Shown: in pieces, positions 44,783 through 53,851 of the stretch
Layout: each line of letters starts with the position of its first letter
Numbering within the stretch: position 1 is the first letter of the stretch
Assembly: GCF_024054565.1 (NCBI RefSeq)
Contig: NZ_JAMXLR010000036.1
Location: 124,001-188,000, forward strand
DNA: 64,000 nucleotides
Origin: Aeoliella straminimaris
Lineage (GTDB): Bacteria; Planctomycetota; Planctomycetia; Pirellulales; Lacipirellulaceae
Direction of reading: 5' to 3'
Program-made: the position numbers and the translations under genes
Notes under the pieces: model-generated
Databases searched by the model: none
Told to the model about the DNA's origin: nothing
The model's input: only the letters and a program-made list of their open reading frames with translations

Positions 44783-45349
44783 CTAACCTCTTTGATCCGG
44801 CGCCAGTTTGCGCTCCACGCACTCAAACAGCATGCGTCGAATGCGGGCGAGCGACTTGTAAACCGTGACGGCAGGTTTGCCCAGCGACTCGGCCAGTGCC
44901 TTGCTGGTGGTCTGTCCCGAATATCGCAACTCCAGCAGCTCTCGGTCCTTGGGCCGCAGTTTTTGCAGGCAGTCTTTCAGCAGTGCCCGCCGGCTGACCA
45001 GTACATCCTGCTGCTCGTGGCGCGTGTCTGCGACCAGTTCCACCAACTCCTGCGTCCAGAACACCAGTTTTTCGCGACCGCGCACCTTGCAGTAGTCGCG
45101 CACTTCCAGTTGGGCCACCCGAGCGGCCCAATAGTAGAAGTTGGTGCCCACCTGAAAGTCCCCGAACTTTCTCCAAAGTACCACGCTGGTACGTTGAAAT
45201 ACATCTTCTGCGTCCGCTCGGTTAGGCAGAAGTGCAAGGATGAAGCGGAACAGTTCGTCGCGATGCTCAGCGAAGAGCGAGACAAACTGTTCCGTCAATT
45301 TGTTGGTGTCATGCGCCTGTTGACTATCCACGTTCTTGACTCGAATCAC
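44783..45349 (-). CDS. ECF-type RNA polymerase sigma factor
   Basis: A 188-residue sigma-70 family protein. Region 2 reads FVSLFAEHRDELFRFILALLPNRADAEDVFQRTSVVLWRKF, and region 4 reads LRPKDRELLELRYSGQTTSKALAESLGKPAVTVYKSLARIRRML. It belongs to the ECF type widespread in planctomycetes and verrucomicrobia and typically paired with a FecR/LamG-like membrane protein, which follows at once here. The start codon is GTG at 45349; another GTG a few codons in is possible. It likely directs transcription of the nearby PEP-CTERM and BNR_4 genes, although I could not define its promoter motif. Confidence 0.9.
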   Translation of the reverse strand: MIRVKNVDSQQAHDTNKLTEQFVSLFAEHRDELFRFILALLPNRADAEDVFQRTSVVLWRKFGDFQVGTNFYYWAARVAQLEVRDYCKVRGREKLVFWTQELVELVADTRHEQQDVLVSRRALLKDCLQKLRPKDRELLELRYSGQTTSKALAESLGKPAVTVYKSLARIRRMLFECVERKLAPDQRG

Positions 45350-45792
45350 TCGTGAAGAGATACCTCGTATTGCACCGAGGTTATTGCGAATAGGATTAGA
45401 TAGCTACTCTCCACGAGAAGAACGGACAACTGATTGGCATATTGATACCAAATTCTGACAAGAAAGCACGCATTCGCCATCTTTGCTGCGGCAAGCCGTG
45501 CGAGCTTCAAATTCTTTTTTGCCATTTTGGAGATTCTTAGTATCAATTCTCCGTTCGTCTGCCCGTTAGTACTGCGAGGCAGTTAAGCCCACGCCTTGTG
45601 GTGTGGCTGGCAGCCGGCTTACAGACGGTATCTTTGATTGACTTATCCCAGCGGTTTCTGAGTCCATGCTGCTTTGGACGCGTGAACGGATTTCGACGAC
45701 GCTTTTCCAGCTGATTAACTAGATGTCAGCAGCATTGCTGCTCTAGGCGGCTTCTCACGACAACATGATTTTCTGCAGGAGTGGCTAAAACC
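45350..45792. other. Divergent regulatory region
   Basis: About 440 bases between the ECF gene and the first PEP-CTERM gene. It must hold promoters for both directions. A 66-codon minus-strand frame (45346-45546) lies here but looks spurious. Confidence 0.4.
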
Positions 45793-46851
45793 ATGAATCG
45801 AGTCGTACCTCTCATCGGCGCTCTTTGCATCAGTCTTCTCTCGAGTGACGTATATGGTCTACCAACGGCCTACGACGGATTTATCTACCCCAACGATGGC
45901 TCGCCGCTCAACGAGCAGGATGGCGGTTATGGCTGGGCAGGGCCTTGGACGGAGGCGGGCGACGGCCCGGGCGACGATTTCACACTGACTCAGTCCGAGA
46001 CGAGTCTCGATCTTCCCAACCTTCCATTTGAGCCTGCGGGGGATAGTCTGATTGCCACCGGACCCGGTAGCGGAGGCAATAACAACACGATCAACCGTCC
46101 CCTGGCCGGTGGATACGACCTGGCGGTCGACCAGACGTTCTACGCTAGCTTTCTAATGCTGAAGTCGGGTAGCGATAGCAGTTCCTCCGACAATCAGGAG
46201 TTCAATCTGATGTCGGGGGGCAGCCAAGTGCTCCGCATGGGAAGTACCAGTGGCGACTCGTTCTGGCTGGGAACCTCGTCGAACTCCATCGAGCCGATTA
46301 CGTTCGACGCCACGTATTTTCTGGTCCTCAAAGTGGACGCACTGGCCGATGGCAGCGACACGGCAAGCCTGACCGTGTACGACTCCAGCGAATCGATCCC
46401 CGCGTCCGAGCCTGGCGTGTTCGACACCACGTATTCGTTTGACAGCGGTGCGAACATCAATGGCGCTCGCTTCTGGATCGGCAGCAATGCGTCCGGCATG
46501 TTCGACGAAGTGCGGCTCGGCCCCACCTGGGAGGACGTGACGTCGGTCAATCCGAATTTTCTGATTGGCGACTTCGACATGATCGATGGAATCACTCCGG
46601 CCGACTACCAAATTCTGTCGGACAACCTCTTTACCGGCACCACCTACGAACAGGGCGACATCGACTTCAGCGGCCAGGTCGACCTGACCGACTTCGCCAT
46701 GTTCCGCAGGATTTACCTCGAACAAGGCGGCAGTCTGAGCGACCTGGGGCTGGTTTCGGTGCCCGAGCCGTCGACAGCAGCGCTCATGACCGTAGTTGCC
46801 TTAGGACTACTGGTCGTTGCCCGAAAAGGACGACAGCAAGCCGGCTTGTAA
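45793..46851 (+). CDS. PEP-CTERM / dockerin-type exported protein
   Basis: A 352-residue protein. ATG 45793 follows AGGAG at 11 bases. The signal peptide is PLIGALCISLLSSDVYG. A jelly-roll-like body of ~240 residues begins AYDGFIYPNDGSPL and includes GYGWAGPW. A dockerin-type calcium repeat follows (GDFDMIDGITPADYQIL ... GDIDFSGQVDLTDF), and the end is a PEP-CTERM signal (VPEPSTAALMTVVALGLLVVARKGRQ). It is paralogous to the next gene, and both probably bind or coat polysaccharide at the surface. Confidence 0.85.
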   Translation: MNRVVPLIGALCISLLSSDVYGLPTAYDGFIYPNDGSPLNEQDGGYGWAGPWTEAGDGPGDDFTLTQSETSLDLPNLPFEPAGDSLIATGPGSGGNNNTINRPLAGGYDLAVDQTFYASFLMLKSGSDSSSSDNQEFNLMSGGSQVLRMGSTSGDSFWLGTSSNSIEPITFDATYFLVLKVDALADGSDTASLTVYDSSESIPASEPGVFDTTYSFDSGANINGARFWIGSNASGMFDEVRLGPTWEDVTSVNPNFLIGDFDMIDGITPADYQILSDNLFTGTTYEQGDIDFSGQVDLTDFAMFRRIYLEQGGSLSDLGLVSVPEPSTAALMTVVALGLLVVARKGRQQAGL

Positions 46852-46919
46852 CGATCGCTGTTTCAGCTCCAGAGTACTTCACCATGTCCACGAATATCCT
46901 TCGCCAATCTTGAAGCAAC

Positions 46920-47969
46920 ATGAAAGATGATGCAATGATTCGCGCAAAGCTAGCAGGCGTCTTGCTTCTCTATGCCTTCGTTTCGGTACCCCACGCCGAA
47001 GCGATTTTGGTTGCCTACGAGGGCTTCGACTACACGAATACATCCTCGTTACTGCACAATCGTGCCGGCGGCACCGGCTGGGCCGGTGGCTGGGCCGACA
47101 ACGATCAGGACTTTAACGGCACCCTGACTGCCGACGATATCAGTCTTACTTCCCCGGCCTTCCCGTTTACTCCCGTTGGCGACCGGATCAACGCCCTGGG
47201 GGGTGGCGAGGCCAATCGTCTGTTGGGCACGTCGTTTGATTTCACCCAGGATGGAAACGAATTCTTTGGCAGCTTTCTGTTGCGGAAAGCTGCCGACGGA
47301 GGTACTTCGGGCGACGCCCCCGAATTCCGCCTGATCAGCAACCTGACGACCACCGCAGCGCTTCGCATGGGAATTGGCAGTGGGGAGACGATCTTCTTTG
47401 ATTCGGGAGCCCAGGCGACAACGGGCAGCGAGACCCTGAACATTGGCGACACCCAGTTCTTCGTGTTCAAGGCGGTTTCTTCGGCCGAAGGGGACGACCA
47501 GTTCTTCGCCAGCGCGTTTGGACCTGGCGACACTGTGCCCACGACAGAGCCCGAAACCTGGGACGTGATGCTCAGCGAGGCCGTGGACCACATCTATAAC
47601 GGGGTTCGCATGCACACCGGCGGCAACGTCGTGGGAGCCGAGTACGACGAGATTCGCATCGGCGACACGTGGGCCGATGTAACGTCGGCCACAGGCTTCA
47701 TCCTGGGCGACTTCAACGGCAGCAACGCCATCGATCCGGGCGATCTGGACGCCTTGGTGAATGGTCTGTTCGTGGGCACCTCCTACCAGGAAGGCGACTT
47801 GGATCAGAACGGCATTGTCGACCTACGGGACTACAACGCATTTCGTGACATCTACCTCAACGCGGGATTCACAATCGAGGCAATTCAGGTTCCAGAGCCA
47901 GGCACGGTCACCTTAGCTGTGCTGGCCGCCGGTTTGGTGGCCTTCGCGCGGACCAGGCGTGTCAGTTGA
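46920..47969 (+). CDS. PEP-CTERM / dockerin-type exported protein, paralogue
   Basis: A 349-residue protein (second Met at 46935 possible). The organisation is the same as in the preceding gene: signal peptide, a body beginning AYEGFDYTNTSSLL with GTGWAGGW, a dockerin-like section (GDFNGSNAIDPGDLDAL ... GDLDQNGIVDLRDYNAF) and a C-terminal VPEPGTVTLAVLAAGLVAFARTRR. The gap to the previous gene is 68 bases, so both are likely in one operon. Confidence 0.85.
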   Translation: MKDDAMIRAKLAGVLLLYAFVSVPHAEAILVAYEGFDYTNTSSLLHNRAGGTGWAGGWADNDQDFNGTLTADDISLTSPAFPFTPVGDRINALGGGEANRLLGTSFDFTQDGNEFFGSFLLRKAADGGTSGDAPEFRLISNLTTTAALRMGIGSGETIFFDSGAQATTGSETLNIGDTQFFVFKAVSSAEGDDQFFASAFGPGDTVPTTEPETWDVMLSEAVDHIYNGVRMHTGGNVVGAEYDEIRIGDTWADVTSATGFILGDFNGSNAIDPGDLDALVNGLFVGTSYQEGDLDQNGIVDLRDYNAFRDIYLNAGFTIEAIQVPEPGTVTLAVLAAGLVAFARTRRVS

Positions 47970-48035
47970 CCTGCCAGGTATAGCCAACGGACCTCCTACC
48001 TCTTCAGCCACATCCGTCATCAGGTGAAAATCATC

Positions 48036-49799
48036 ATGAGTCTGTTTTATCGCAACATCTGCTTGTGCACGACACTGGTGGCTCTTATCGCATCTGCCAA
48101 CCGTTCCTGCGCGCAGACGGAATACGTCTTTCAACCCACGACGGGCATCGCCGACTGGAATACCGACGAGAATTGGCTGGGCGGCGACACCTTTGCGTTT
48201 GTTCCCGACGCCGATATCGCCGCCGGCGACACCGCTTACGTCGGCACCGACGCCACGGCTCAGATTTCCAGTCCGGCCCCCAGAGTGGGACAGTTGAACG
48301 TCGATAGCTCGACGGTGTTGATCGACTCGACGGGGTCGCTGGAGACCTTTGTCAGTTCCGGTTCGTCCGGAGCGGTTATTCTGGCCAGGGCCGACAGCGT
48401 GCTGGAAATGCGGGACAATGCAGCCCTTACTATCGGCACCGTACTGTCCAGCGTGGGGCAACTTCACATGTACGGGCCAAATGTCTCGCTGTCCGCCGAC
48501 GCCGGGATACTCATGAACGGGGGAACCCTTGGCGCCCATATTACGGGCAACTCGCATGGACTCATCACCACCGCTGGCTCGGCTGACTTGAGCGGTACCC
48601 TGTTGGTCGACGTGTCGGGCATCACGCCCACGTTGGGCATGACTTGGGATCTGGTCACCGCCACCGATGGCATCGACAACATGTTCGAGGAAGTGGTCGT
48701 GGCCAACACGCCGGCGCTGGGACCGGGACTTCAGTACCAGGCCGTGGTGTCGGGCAATACGGCCCAACTGCAAGTGGGCACCACGCTGGTCGCTTCCGTC
48801 GATCGCCTTACCGGCGAAGTAAGCATCCAAAATCCCGCTGGTCCCGGCTTCGAAGTGGCCAGCTATGCCCTTCGCTCGGCGGCCGGTTCTTTGAATCCTG
48901 GCGGAGCCGTGAGCTTCAACGACAACGGTGTCGCCGGCACGGGGTGGCTGAGCAGCCCGGCCACCAGCCAGTTGGTGGCCGAAGTCAAACCGAGCAGCGA
49001 TTACACACTGGAGACCAGCGAATCGGTCGGGCTGGGGCAGGCGTTCTCCGTCGGCACCGCACCGGCCGCTGAAGACCTGGTGCTCGATTTCACGACCACT
49101 GGCGGCCAGGTGTATCGCGGAATCGTCGAATACACCGGCCCGGTGAACGACTTTGTGTTGTTCGTCGATCCGTCCGATGGTTCGGCGGCCATGGGAAATC
49201 TCTCGCCCTTTGTGAACGATCCCGAATTGACGGGCTACGCCATTCTGTCGGAAAGCGAACAACTAACGGCGGGGGGGTGGGGTACTCTCGAGAGCTCTGG
49301 CGAAGCGGGCAGCGGTTGGGATGCTTCGCCGGCTCTCGCCTCCGCCTTGGCGGAAACCAACCTCGAATCGTCGTTCACCTTTGGGTACGGCCGCATGGCC
49401 TCCCTGGGGCAGGTCTTTACGCCGGCGGGAACCGAAGACCTGCAGTTCCTGTACACCGTGGCGGGTGAAGAGACCCCCCGTGTGGGCACCGTGGTTTACG
49501 GCGACATCCCCACCGCCACCCCCAGCCTGCCGGGCGACTACAACGATGACGATGTTGTCGATCTGGCCGACTACGTGGTTTGGAGAAACAACCTCGGAGG
49601 CTCTGGCCTGCCGAATGACGTTAGCCCCAGCAGCGTGACCAGCGCGGATTACGCAATCTGGAAAGCCAACTTCGGCAAGACCTTCGTCGGAGCCGGCAGT
49701 CTCAGTGCAGTGCAATCGGTGCCCGAGCCGGCCACCGTAATGCTGCTCGGCATGTTGCCGTTGGTGGGGTTGATTTGGCGGCGAGTACATCGGCGTTGA
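48036..49799 (+). CDS. Large PEP-CTERM / dockerin-type exported protein
   Basis: A 587-residue protein. ATG 48036 was preferred over GTG 48024 because AGGTGA lies 8 bases before it. It has a signal peptide, then Ser/Thr/Gly-rich beta repeats typical of autotransporter-like passenger sections (AGILMNGGTLGAHITGNSHG). Two related ~100-residue modules follow, then a dockerin pair (GDYNDDDVVDLADYVVW ... TSADYAIWKANFG) and VPEPATVMLLGMLPLVGLIWRR. Function unknown; export and surface retention are expected. Confidence 0.82.
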   Translation: MSLFYRNICLCTTLVALIASANRSCAQTEYVFQPTTGIADWNTDENWLGGDTFAFVPDADIAAGDTAYVGTDATAQISSPAPRVGQLNVDSSTVLIDSTGSLETFVSSGSSGAVILARADSVLEMRDNAALTIGTVLSSVGQLHMYGPNVSLSADAGILMNGGTLGAHITGNSHGLITTAGSADLSGTLLVDVSGITPTLGMTWDLVTATDGIDNMFEEVVVANTPALGPGLQYQAVVSGNTAQLQVGTTLVASVDRLTGEVSIQNPAGPGFEVASYALRSAAGSLNPGGAVSFNDNGVAGTGWLSSPATSQLVAEVKPSSDYTLETSESVGLGQAFSVGTAPAAEDLVLDFTTTGGQVYRGIVEYTGPVNDFVLFVDPSDGSAAMGNLSPFVNDPELTGYAILSESEQLTAGGWGTLESSGEAGSGWDASPALASALAETNLESSFTFGYGRMASLGQVFTPAGTEDLQFLYTVAGEETPRVGTVVYGDIPTATPSLPGDYNDDDVVDLADYVVWRNNLGGSGLPNDVSPSSVTSADYAIWKANFGKTFVGAGSLSAVQSVPEPATVMLLGMLPLVGLIWRRVHRR

Positions 49800-49873
49800 A
49801 GCCCGCAGGCCGCGGGTGGCGTGCTAGTAAGCGGCGAGATTTCCTGAAGACCTCTGCAAAGGCTTGCGAGAGA

Positions 49874-50839
49874 ATGAAGAAGAGCCCCAACAAAACACGG
49901 TTCGCATTTACCCTGGTTGAATTGCTTGTGGTCATTGCGATTATAGGGATTCTCGTTGCCCTGCTATTGCCCGCGGTGCAAGCGGCCCGCGCGGCCGCCC
50001 GCCGTACGGCATGTGTAAACAATATGAAGCAGCTAGGATTGGCCCTGCACAACTACGAATCGACCTACGGCTATTTTCCGGCAGGCTGTAGCGACGGGGA
50101 CGCACCTGGTTACAACGATGCCCTGCAGCCGGGCATGTTCGGCTATATTCTGCAGTTCCTGGAAGGAAACAACCTGTTCGATTCCATGGAATTGGAGGTG
50201 CCGTGGGATACCCGGCAGCCAGCCCGATTCGTCGAGGTGCCGGCCTTCGTGTGCCCCGAGTGGTCGTTTCCCAAAGTGTACGACGACCAGAACATCCAGC
50301 ACAAAAATGGGGCCATTACCACCTACCAGGGCAACGGTGGCGTCTTCGGTACCCTCGACCAGGCCGCGGGTGTGTTCAAGCCTGATCGCACCTGGCGGGC
50401 CTACGTGCACTATCACAAGGGCGACCAGCACGGCCACCTGCCCTACAACGGCATGTTCGAATGGGGCGACGGTCGCAAGATCCGCGAGGTCGTCGATGGG
50501 TTGTCCAACACCTACGCCATTCTGGAGTTCGTTCACATCGACACGGTCAGCGGCTCGTACTCCGATCCTCCCGGAAATGTCCGCCCCTGGATCTTTGGCG
50601 CCAATTCCTCGCAATCGGCCTACTGCATGAAAGTTCTTGACTGGACACCCAACTCGGAAGTCGATCGAACGGCCGATGGCGTGAAGTTCATGTACCTGCC
50701 CATGGGAAGCTTCCATTCGGGCGGCATTAACGCTCTCTATGGGGATGGAAGTGTTAGTTTCGTCACCGACGATATCGAACCGGTTGTCTATCAATCGCGT
50801 GGAACCATTGATGGAAGTGAGATTGTAAGTGAGCGATAG
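49874..50839 (+). CDS. DUF1559 pseudopilin-like protein
   Basis: A 321-residue protein. Start ATG 49874 gives the type IV pilin-like N-terminus FAFTLVELLVVIAIIGILVA, with the processing site before Phe and Glu at position +5. Conserved DUF1559 segments follow (CVNNMKQLGLALHNYESTYGYFPAG, and late SFHSGGINALYGDGSVSFV). This family is strongly expanded in planctomycetes and is probably processed by a prepilin peptidase. The gene sits within the PEP-CTERM/lipoprotein series and overlaps the next gene by 11 bases. Confidence 0.93.
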   Translation: MKKSPNKTRFAFTLVELLVVIAIIGILVALLLPAVQAARAAARRTACVNNMKQLGLALHNYESTYGYFPAGCSDGDAPGYNDALQPGMFGYILQFLEGNNLFDSMELEVPWDTRQPARFVEVPAFVCPEWSFPKVYDDQNIQHKNGAITTYQGNGGVFGTLDQAAGVFKPDRTWRAYVHYHKGDQHGHLPYNGMFEWGDGRKIREVVDGLSNTYAILEFVHIDTVSGSYSDPPGNVRPWIFGANSSQSAYCMKVLDWTPNSEVDRTADGVKFMYLPMGSFHSGGINALYGDGSVSFVTDDIEPVVYQSRGTIDGSEIVSER

Positions 50840-51266
50840 CCTAAGGATTAGAAGAGCGACCACTTTGGCGCTGATGGCTGCGATGGTGTTGAGTGGGGGG
50901 TGTAGCGAGTCCGAACCGACCGCCCCGTTCAGCGGCACCGTTACTTACAAGGGCCAGCCGCTGGAGTTTGGTAGTGTCACGTTTCAACCCAAGGCGGGAG
51001 GCTCCCTGGCCCGGGCCCAGATACAGCCGGACGGAACGTTCGAACTGATGACCGATGGCCGGCGCGGAGCGCCGATTGGTGAGAACAGTGTGCGAGTAAC
51101 GTGCTTTGCCAATCAGAAGCCGGGTGCTACGGCGGACACTGCCGGAGAAGGATCGCTGGGCAAATCGCTTATCCCCGAGCGGTATTCGCGCTTTACAACC
51201 AGCGGACTGACCGTGGAAGTCAAGTCAGGTGAAAACCCGCCGTATGAGATCCAGTTGACCGATTGA
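50829..51266 (+). CDS. Lipoprotein with carboxypeptidase-regulatory-like domain
   Basis: A 145-residue protein with start GTG 50829, preceded by GGAAGTGAG. The lipobox LSGGC near residue 25 predicts lipid attachment. The rest is a single beta-sandwich ([21 protein letters not shown] ... [20 protein letters not shown]). Such small lipoproteins regularly follow DUF1559 genes in planctomycetes. The 11-base overlap suggests translational coupling with the DUF1559 gene. Confidence 0.85.
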   Translation: MSDSLRIRRATTLALMAAMVLSGGCSESEPTAPFSGTVTYKGQPLEFGSVTFQPKAGGSLARAQIQPDGTFELMTDGRRGAPIGENSVRVTCFANQKPGATADTAGEGSLGKSLIPERYSRFTTSGLTVEVKSGENPPYEIQLTD

Positions 51267-51312
51267 CCTGACACCTTCCGTATCTTGCTCCCCGTACCGG
51301 CACGTCCCACTC

Positions 51313-53835
51313 ATGCGCGCTTGTTTTGCCAATCAACGTTTAACTCACTGGTCCGGTAGCTGCCTGACCATGCTGTGCTTTGTTGTCATGTTCATGGGCA
51401 ATCCGGCGACAGGCACCGACGCTTTGAACTTCGATGGCGGCAACGACACCGGCCTGGTAGATGCGTTCACCGGCATGTCGGGCGGCGGCTGGACCACGCC
51501 CTGGACTGTGTCGCCTGGTGCCTCGGGGGCGCCGACGGTAGTCAACACCAATCCTCTTACGGCCAGCGGTGGCAACTACCTCCAGGTCGATCTTACAGGC
51601 TCGGATCGCAACGTCATCCGCCAGTATGGCAACACGCCCGATTTCAACGTGGCTTCCAACCACTCGATCTCCTGGCAATGGCGGTTGGATGAACCCTTCG
51701 AAGCCAACAGCCAGTTCGACCGCATCAACTTCTTCGCAAACGCCTCGCCCTCGTCGTCGTCGACCACTTCGACCAATAGCTGGACCATTGGAGTGGCCCC
51801 CACGCTGATGGGGCACGACAGTTGGTACTTCTATGACCGCCAGTTGGATAACAGTTTTGGGCCGCAAAACGCCGTGAACACCGGCATGGCGCTGACGCCC
51901 GGTGTGACTTACTCGTTTTCGGTCGATCTGAACCCCGTGGCGGGGACCTATGATGCTTCGATCTCCGACGGCGTCCATCAGTTCACGGCCGAAGACCTGA
52001 ATTTTCGCAGCCCCAGCTTGTCCAGCACGTACCTGCATTTTGGCGGCAAGGTCTCCAACGGCAGCAGCGATGCCTTGAGCTACTCGCTCGACTCGGTCGC
52101 CATCACGGGCGGCTCGAACGATGTGGACCTGCCGCCCGTGCCGGGCTTTCGGGGCATTTGGTATTCCAATCAACCGCAGTCAGGTGAGTACGAAGAGTAC
52201 GCTTACAAGTACTCGGGCGGGTTCGGTACCTATCCACAACAGATGAGGCCCCAAGCGTACTATGCCGAGGACGTCGACAAGACGTTCTTTACCTTTGGAG
52301 GAACCAACGAGACGAATAGCGATCTGTACCACATGGTGTCGTACTACGATCACCAGACGGGGCAAGTCGTCCGGCCCACGCAGGTGCTGGCCAAGGGAAC
52401 CACCGATGCCCACGACAATCCGACCATCATGCTCGACGGTCAGGGCTACATCTACGTCTTCTCCGCTTCGCACGGCACCGCCCGGCCGGCTTACATCCAT
52501 CGCAGTACCGAGCCGTATTCCGTCGACTCGTTCGAGCAGGTGCTGGCGCTGCCGCCGAGCGACAACTTCTCCTACAGTCAGCCGCATTACGTGGAAGGGC
52601 AGGGCTTTCTGTTCCTGCATACCGAGTACACCAGCTTCGGGCGGACCCTGAAGTACAACACCAGTGCGGATGGAATCAACTGGGACCACGACTGGAGCAC
52701 TCGCCCAACGCTGGCGCAGATTCAAGGAGGTCAGTACCAGGTGAGCGAGGTGCATGGCCAGACCGTCGGCACCGCGTTCAATCGGCACCCGGGTGGCGAC
52801 GTGAACGACCGTACCAATCTGTACTACATGCAAACGGCCGATTTTGGCCAAACCTGGCAAAACATCGATGGCCAGAATCTAACCGTGCCGGTGACCACGG
52901 TGACGAACGACGCCCTGGTGCACGACTACGCTGCCGAGGGCAAACGTGTGTACTTGAAGGACATCGACTACGACTCGACCGGCAATCCCATTCTGCTGTA
53001 CTTGACTTCCGAGAACTGGCGTCCCGGCCCTACCGGCGATCCGCGGACGTGGACCATCGCGCACCATGTGGGTGGCGAGTGGCAGATCAAGGAGATCTTC
53101 ACGTCCGACCACAACTACGATCACGGATCGCTGTACGTGGAAGACGACGGCGCCTGGCGAATCATCGCGCCCACCTCGCCCGGTCCTCAGCCCTGGGGCA
53201 CCGGTGGCGACATGGTGAATTGGGTCAGCCACGATCAGGGCGACTCCTGGACGGCCACGTGGCAGTTGACGCACGATGGCCAGTACAACCATACCTACGC
53301 TCGGGCACCGGTGAATGCCAACCCCGAGTTCTACGCCTTTTGGGCCGATGGCAACCCGCTGGAACTGTCGGAGTCGCGATTCTACTATACCGATCGCGAC
53401 GGCACCGGCGTTTGGCAGTTGCCTTGGACCATGGAAGAGGACGCCGATTTCGCAACGCCCGAACTGGCCTACACGCCAACGTTACTCAGCGGACCGAAGA
53501 CCGTGGGCGATTTCAACGGCGATGGAGTTGTCGACCTTGCCGATTACACCGTATGGCGCAATCGGCTGGGAGAGACGGGGGCCAATGCAGTAGCAGACGC
53601 TAATCACGACCAGGTTGTCGATTCCCGCGACTACGATATCTGGAAGCGGAATTTTGGTCGCACCATTTCATTCAATTCCAACAGCAACTCAGTCCAGGTG
53701 GCCGAGCCGGAATCGGCTATGCTACTGGTGGCGGCTTCGGTTGCGGCCGCTGGCTGCTCGCGATGCGGTCGATGCTGCTACCGCCGGCGTCACCGACTCC
53801 TGGACCGAATCCTTCATCTACGAGTCAGGCGATAA
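51313..53835 (+). CDS. Modular exported BNR_4 enzyme with N-terminal binding domain, dockerin and PEP-CTERM
   Basis: An 840-residue protein in five parts: a signal peptide; a ~230-residue N-terminal sandwich domain (35-265) resembling the outer domain of the FecR-type regulator at 42961; a BNR_4 propeller ([70 protein letters not shown]); a dockerin section ([19 protein letters not shown] ... [11 protein letters not shown]); and a PEP-CTERM-like end ([17 protein letters not shown]) followed by an unusually long Cys/Arg-rich tail of about 30 residues. It likely cleaves or binds an extracellular polysaccharide. The next BNR_4 gene starts 16 bases later. Confidence 0.85.
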   Translation: MRACFANQRLTHWSGSCLTMLCFVVMFMGNPATGTDALNFDGGNDTGLVDAFTGMSGGGWTTPWTVSPGASGAPTVVNTNPLTASGGNYLQVDLTGSDRNVIRQYGNTPDFNVASNHSISWQWRLDEPFEANSQFDRINFFANASPSSSSTTSTNSWTIGVAPTLMGHDSWYFYDRQLDNSFGPQNAVNTGMALTPGVTYSFSVDLNPVAGTYDASISDGVHQFTAEDLNFRSPSLSSTYLHFGGKVSNGSSDALSYSLDSVAITGGSNDVDLPPVPGFRGIWYSNQPQSGEYEEYAYKYSGGFGTYPQQMRPQAYYAEDVDKTFFTFGGTNETNSDLYHMVSYYDHQTGQVVRPTQVLAKGTTDAHDNPTIMLDGQGYIYVFSASHGTARPAYIHRSTEPYSVDSFEQVLALPPSDNFSYSQPHYVEGQGFLFLHTEYTSFGRTLKYNTSADGINWDHDWSTRPTLAQIQGGQYQVSEVHGQTVGTAFNRHPGGDVNDRTNLYYMQTADFGQTWQNIDGQNLTVPVTTVTNDALVHDYAAEGKRVYLKDIDYDSTGNPILLYLTSENWRPGPTGDPRTWTIAHHVGGEWQIKEIFTSDHNYDHGSLYVEDDGAWRIIAPTSPGPQPWGTGGDMVNWVSHDQGDSWTATWQLTHDGQYNHTYARAPVNANPEFYAFWADGNPLELSESRFYYTDRDGTGVWQLPWTMEEDADFATPELAYTPTLLSGPKTVGDFNGDGVVDLADYTVWRNRLGETGANAVADANHDQVVDSRDYDIWKRNFGRTISFNSNSNSVQVAEPESAMLLVAASVAAAGCSRCGRCCYRRRHRLLDRILHLRVRR

Positions 53836-53851
53836 GACGAGGAAAAATCTG

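Noticed and set aside
45346..45546. 66-codon minus-strand frame between the ECF gene and the PEP-CTERM gene
   Set aside because: No ribosome-binding site, odd composition and no known family; more likely regulatory DNA.
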